The position numbers and the translations under genes are program-made. A stretch of 64,000 nt of DNA, from assembly GCF_001612845.1 (NCBI RefSeq), contig NZ_BDBF01000022.1, positions 62,001 through 126,000 of the forward strand, read 5' to 3'. The notes under the pieces were generated by a model that saw only the letters and a program-made list of their open reading frames with translations, searched no databases and was not told the origin of the DNA. Positions 61,426-64,000 of this stretch are shown here, piece after piece. Positions within the stretch are counted from its first letter, which is position 1; every line of letters starts with the position of its first letter. The DNA comes from Nocardia elegans NBRC 108235 (GTDB taxonomy: Bacteria > Actinomycetota > Actinomycetes > Mycobacteriales > Mycobacteriaceae).

Positions 61426-63198
61426 TCAGCTGTCGGAGCGGGGGCGGGTGAGGATGAAGGAGTCCACCGGTTTCAGCGTGCCGGTGACAGCGTAGTAGGT
61501 GGCCGTCATGGTGGTGTGGCCGCCGGGGGAGCCGGGGTTCACGTCGAAAGCGCAGAATCCGTAAGGGTGTTCGGGGTCTTTGAAGGCGGACCAGGGTGCT
61601 TGTTCCATCACGTAGATCGGCGCCTTCTTACCGGTGCCAGGGTCGACGGCGCCGACACCGGTGATCACCCGGCACTGCTGTCCGGGGAAGAACAGCCCGT
61701 TCGAGGGGGCGGAGGTTCCGCCGCCGCCGATCACGAGATGCACTGTGCCCTTGGAGGTGTCGATGATCTCGGGTGCGGTCGCGGTGGCGGGCGTGACAGC
61801 TTCGGGGACCGGTTTCGGGGTGAGGGTGTCGCTGCCGAGGACGCCGCGGACGGGATGTGAACGCTCGTAATGGTGTTCGTGACCGCACAGCACCAGATCG
61901 ACCTGGTAGCGGTCGAACAGCGGCAGCCACTCCTGGCGGATCCCCAGATCGGCGCCGTTGGCCTTGTCGGCCGAGGAGATCGCGGTCTGGTGCATGAACA
62001 CGACGATCCAGTCGATGGCGCGGTCGGCTCGAGCGGCGGCCAGTTCCTGGTCGAGCCAGCGCTTCTGGGCGCCGCCCGAGTAGCCGTGCACGTAGGAGTT
62101 GCCGCCGTCCTGCAGGCAGATGTCGTCGTTGGCCACCGCGATCACCCGGACCGCGCCGACCGTGAAGGCGTACCAGAGCCCGCGCGCGAGATCCTCGGCC
62201 CCGCTGTCGGGCACGGTGAAATACGTTTGGAACGCCTCGTAACCGATCGGACCGTTGCCGCGTTCGTTCTCGTGATTGCCGGGCGCCGGCATCCACGGGC
62301 GGTGGCGAGCGGAGCGAGAATTGTTGGCCCACCAGTCGTTCCAGGTACGGATCCGGTCGGTGGCGAGATTGGCGTAGCACAGGTCGCCGTTGACGAGATT
62401 GAACAGCGGGGCGAGGTGTTCGATCCCCGCGGTGACATCTCCGGCGACGGGGGAGCCGAGGTTGTCGTTGACGTAGCGGCCGTTGTCCAGTTTGCCGAGC
62501 GTCGGGGTGCCCTGATCGCCGAAACTGGTGAAGCGGAACGCGGCCCGGCCCGCCGGTGCGGTGCGGTGCGTGCCCAATTCCGGTGTGGCGCCGTCGTGTC
62601 CGGCCGCGTAGATGTAGTCGGTGTCCGGCGTGAGCCCGGTCAGCACCGCGTGATGGGCATACACCTCCGTGCCCGAGGCGGCGTCCCGGTAGATCCGGGT
62701 CTGCGCCTGGGCGGTCGCGCCGAAACCCGTTGTCGCCGTGCCGAATCGCACCACCGGATTGCGCACCGAGCCCGAACTCTGCCAGCTGACCACGGCCTCG
62801 CGCGCGGCGTCGGCGCCGAACTGCAGGTGCAAGCCCGTGACCGGTGGTGCGGCCACCCGGGCCGGCTCGATCGCCAATTCCGGCGACAGCGGCCAGAATC
62901 GCCCGCCGCTTCCGGTCGACGACCCGTCGCCGTGCAATGCCGCCGTCGTCCCCGCGCCCACGGCCAGCCCGGCGATCGCCGCCGCCCCCGACGCGCCGAA
63001 CAGCCACCGCCGGCTCACCCCGCGCGATCGGTCGGGGCGAGCGCCGACGCCCTCCGGTCCTCCTACTCGAGCAGCGGCTTCCGGCCCAGCGGTGTCATTT
63101 CCGTGCGTACCGCCGCCCGGCGTCGCACCAGGCCCTGCCCCCGCCCCGGCGCTACCCGCCTGCTCCGATACCGGCTCCGACGCATCCCGCTCGTCCAT
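61426..63198 (-). CDS. Purple acid phosphatase-like metallophosphoesterase, Tat-exported
   Basis: A 590-aa exported enzyme. After a 55-residue Gly/Ala-rich cytoplasmic lead comes a twin-arginine signal (GVSRRWLFGASGAAAIAG). A purple-acid-phosphatase N-domain of fibronectin type (AAREAVVSWQSSGSV...YIYAAGHDG) is followed by the catalytic blocks FTSFGDQGTP, NLVNGDLCYAN, MPAPGNHENER, VVFMHQTAIS and VLCGHEHHYERSHP, which hold all dimetal ligands. It hydrolyses phosphoesters outside the membrane. ATG lies directly after GGAGGG, so the true start may be a nearby in-frame codon. Confidence 0.85.
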   Translation of the reverse strand: MDERDASEPVSEQAGSAGAGAGPGATPGGGTHGNDTAGPEAAARVGGPEGVGARPDRSRGVSRRWLFGASGAAAIAGLAVGAGTTAALHGDGSSTGSGGRFWPLSPELAIEPARVAAPPVTGLHLQFGADAAREAVVSWQSSGSVRNPVVRFGTATTGFGATAQAQTRIYRDAASGTEVYAHHAVLTGLTPDTDYIYAAGHDGATPELGTHRTAPAGRAAFRFTSFGDQGTPTLGKLDNGRYVNDNLGSPVAGDVTAGIEHLAPLFNLVNGDLCYANLATDRIRTWNDWWANNSRSARHRPWMPAPGNHENERGNGPIGYEAFQTYFTVPDSGAEDLARGLWYAFTVGAVRVIAVANDDICLQDGGNSYVHGYSGGAQKRWLDQELAAARADRAIDWIVVFMHQTAISSADKANGADLGIRQEWLPLFDRYQVDLVLCGHEHHYERSHPVRGVLGSDTLTPKPVPEAVTPATATAPEIIDTSKGTVHLVIGGGGTSAPSNGLFFPGQQCRVITGVGAVDPGTGKKAPIYVMEQAPWSAFKDPEHPYGFCAFDVNPGSPGGHTTMTATYYAVTGTLKPVDSFILTRPRSDS

Positions 63199-63299
63199 CC
63201 CTCCAGCCAACCGTGCGCGGGTTCAGAAAACCCCACGCCACGGCGAACGCCGGGTGAATCACGAGCCGAACGCCATCGAGAACCGGTCCGCCGCCCTGC

Positions 63300-63569
63300 T
63301 CAGGCGCGAGCGGCGATGCGTGCTTGTACCTCCGGGCGCCGCAGCGGCGGAACCGACTTCGGCGGGACCTTGCGCTCGGGCAGCGCCGCCAGCAGCCGGG
63401 TGGTCGCCGCCGCGATCTCGGCGACGGCCTCCTCGACCGCGGGGCGGGTGGCCTCGGAGATACTGCTCAGACCACCCACCTTGCGGACGTACTGCAGCGC
63501 GGCCGCGTCGATTTCCTCGGGTGTCGCCGCGGGGTCCAAGCCGCGCAGCGCGGTGATGTTTCGGCACAT
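63300..63569 (-). CDS. DUF2277 family protein
   Basis: An 89-aa protein starting MCRNITALRGLDPAATPEEI and continuing DAAALQYVRKVGG, then AVEEAVAEIAAATTRLLAAL. MCRNI at the very start and the ALQYVRKV segment are diagnostic of DUF2277, a small family widespread in actinobacteria. Function unknown. The conserved Cys at residue 2 may bind metal or be modified. Confidence 0.9.
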   Translation of the reverse strand: MCRNITALRGLDPAATPEEIDAAALQYVRKVGGLSSISEATRPAVEEAVAEIAAATTRLLAALPERKVPPKSVPPLRRPEVQARIAARA

Positions 63570-63621
63570 GCCTATGAGGGTAGGCCGCGTGCCGGTTGCG
63601 ATCGAGCCGTGTGATACCGGC

Positions 63622-63975
63622 TCAGGCGGCGCTGCCGCTCGAGAACGGCGAATAGCCGTAGCCGTAGCCATACCCGTAACCACCGGTCCACGGGCTGTAC
63701 CACCCGGGATAGAAGCCGCCGTAGCCTCCGCCCGGCACACCCCAGCCGGGCATTCCCCAGCCGCCGTGATGGCCCCAACCGTGATGACCCCAGCCGTGGA
63801 CGAACTGGATATCGGTTCCGGGTGCCTGGACTTCCTGGGACTGGGCCGGGACCGCCACCGGTTCGGCGAGAGCGGGGGCAGCGGCCGCCACGATCGGGGC
63901 CGCCGCGATGGCGACCGCGATCACCGTGCGTGACATGCGGGTGCGGATCTTCGAGGGCAGTTCGTTTCGAACCAT
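63622..63975 (-). CDS. Secreted Gly/His/Tyr-rich protein
   Basis: A 117-aa exported protein. Residues 1-38 form a signal peptide (RTVIAVAIAAAPIVAAAAPA ending ALA). The mature chain has repeats HGWGHHGWGHHGGWG and a tail of GYGYGYGYGYSP. AAGGAATTCCG precedes ATG. His-Gly-Trp repeats could bind metal or promote surface assembly; low complexity prevents family assignment. Confidence 0.75.
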   Translation of the reverse strand: MVRNELPSKIRTRMSRTVIAVAIAAAPIVAAAAPALAEPVAVPAQSQEVQAPGTDIQFVHGWGHHGWGHHGGWGMPGWGVPGGGYGGFYPGWYSPWTGGYGYGYGYGYSPFSSGSAA

Positions 63976-64000
63976 CGGAATTCCTTATGTACGTTTCTCG

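Noticed and set aside
61870..63933. 687-codon plus-strand open frame
   Set aside because: Antisense to the purple acid phosphatase and DUF2277 genes, whose motifs and signal peptide are clear.

Overview
This window is high-GC actinobacterial chromosome and most likely comes from Nocardia or a close mycolic-acid relative. The evidence is an MspA-type outer-membrane porin, WXG100 (ESX-type) proteins, many GTG/TTG starts, leaderless promoters of the form TANNNT-N6/7-start, and a block (gcvT, ilvE, adoK, erpA, DUF3043 gene, cobT, cobS) that matches, rearranged, the order I recall from mycobacterial chromosomes. I see no tRNA, rRNA or CRISPR array. All identifications are by eye from the translated sequence; no search was run.

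Left part (1-13.3 kb) is accessory in character. It holds small Nocardia-type hypotheticals, including two resolvase-fold-like paralogs. Next comes a minus-strand ESX effector module: two WXG100 proteins, a 501-aa toxin with an ADP-ribosyltransferase C-terminus, and a small acidic gene as candidate immunity. A porin, a decayed IS110-type transposase, an HxlR/RidA pair with a palindromic operator, a fatty-acid desaturase, a 20-nt tandem repeat and a 149-bp MITE-like element with a perfect 6-bp target duplication follow.

Middle part (13.5-33 kb) is a run of small regulator/enzyme pairs: XRE/membrane protein, AraC/oxidoreductase, MarR/VOC and TetR/glycosyltransferase. It also has a CYTH-CHAD protein, a prolyl aminopeptidase and a citrate synthase with an N-terminal DNA-binding domain. 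The last lies across a 24-bp near-perfect palindrome from a DUF2332 gene. A 4Fe-4S oxidoreductase, a DedA protein and a GT-C glycosyltransferase end this part.

33.1-38.3 kb is an amide-utilisation locus: FmdB zinc ribbon, formamidase FmdA, a MarR regulator, an AmiC-like binding protein without signal peptide, and an NCS1 permease. All three promoter regions carry the same TTCARATGAA-type palindrome, so the locus reads as one regulon. An ECF sigma factor operon with a 29-codon membrane ORF, a TRIC channel, an M20 peptidase, a tandem-MerR regulator, a truncated haemoglobin and an HxlR/F420-reductase-like pair follow.

Right part (44.7-64 kb) is more core-like: gcvT, ilvE, a formylglycine-generating enzyme, a TetR/ABC exporter operon, an MBL hydrolase, adoK, erpA, a DUF3043 protein, a cobU-cobT fusion and cobS. 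After cobS comes the most unusual locus: two adjacent TTG-start genes, an ATP-grasp ligase and a 667-aa protein with a papain-like Q-C...H...N signature. A Tat-exported purple acid phosphatase, a DUF2277 protein and a secreted Gly/His/Tyr-rich protein close the window.
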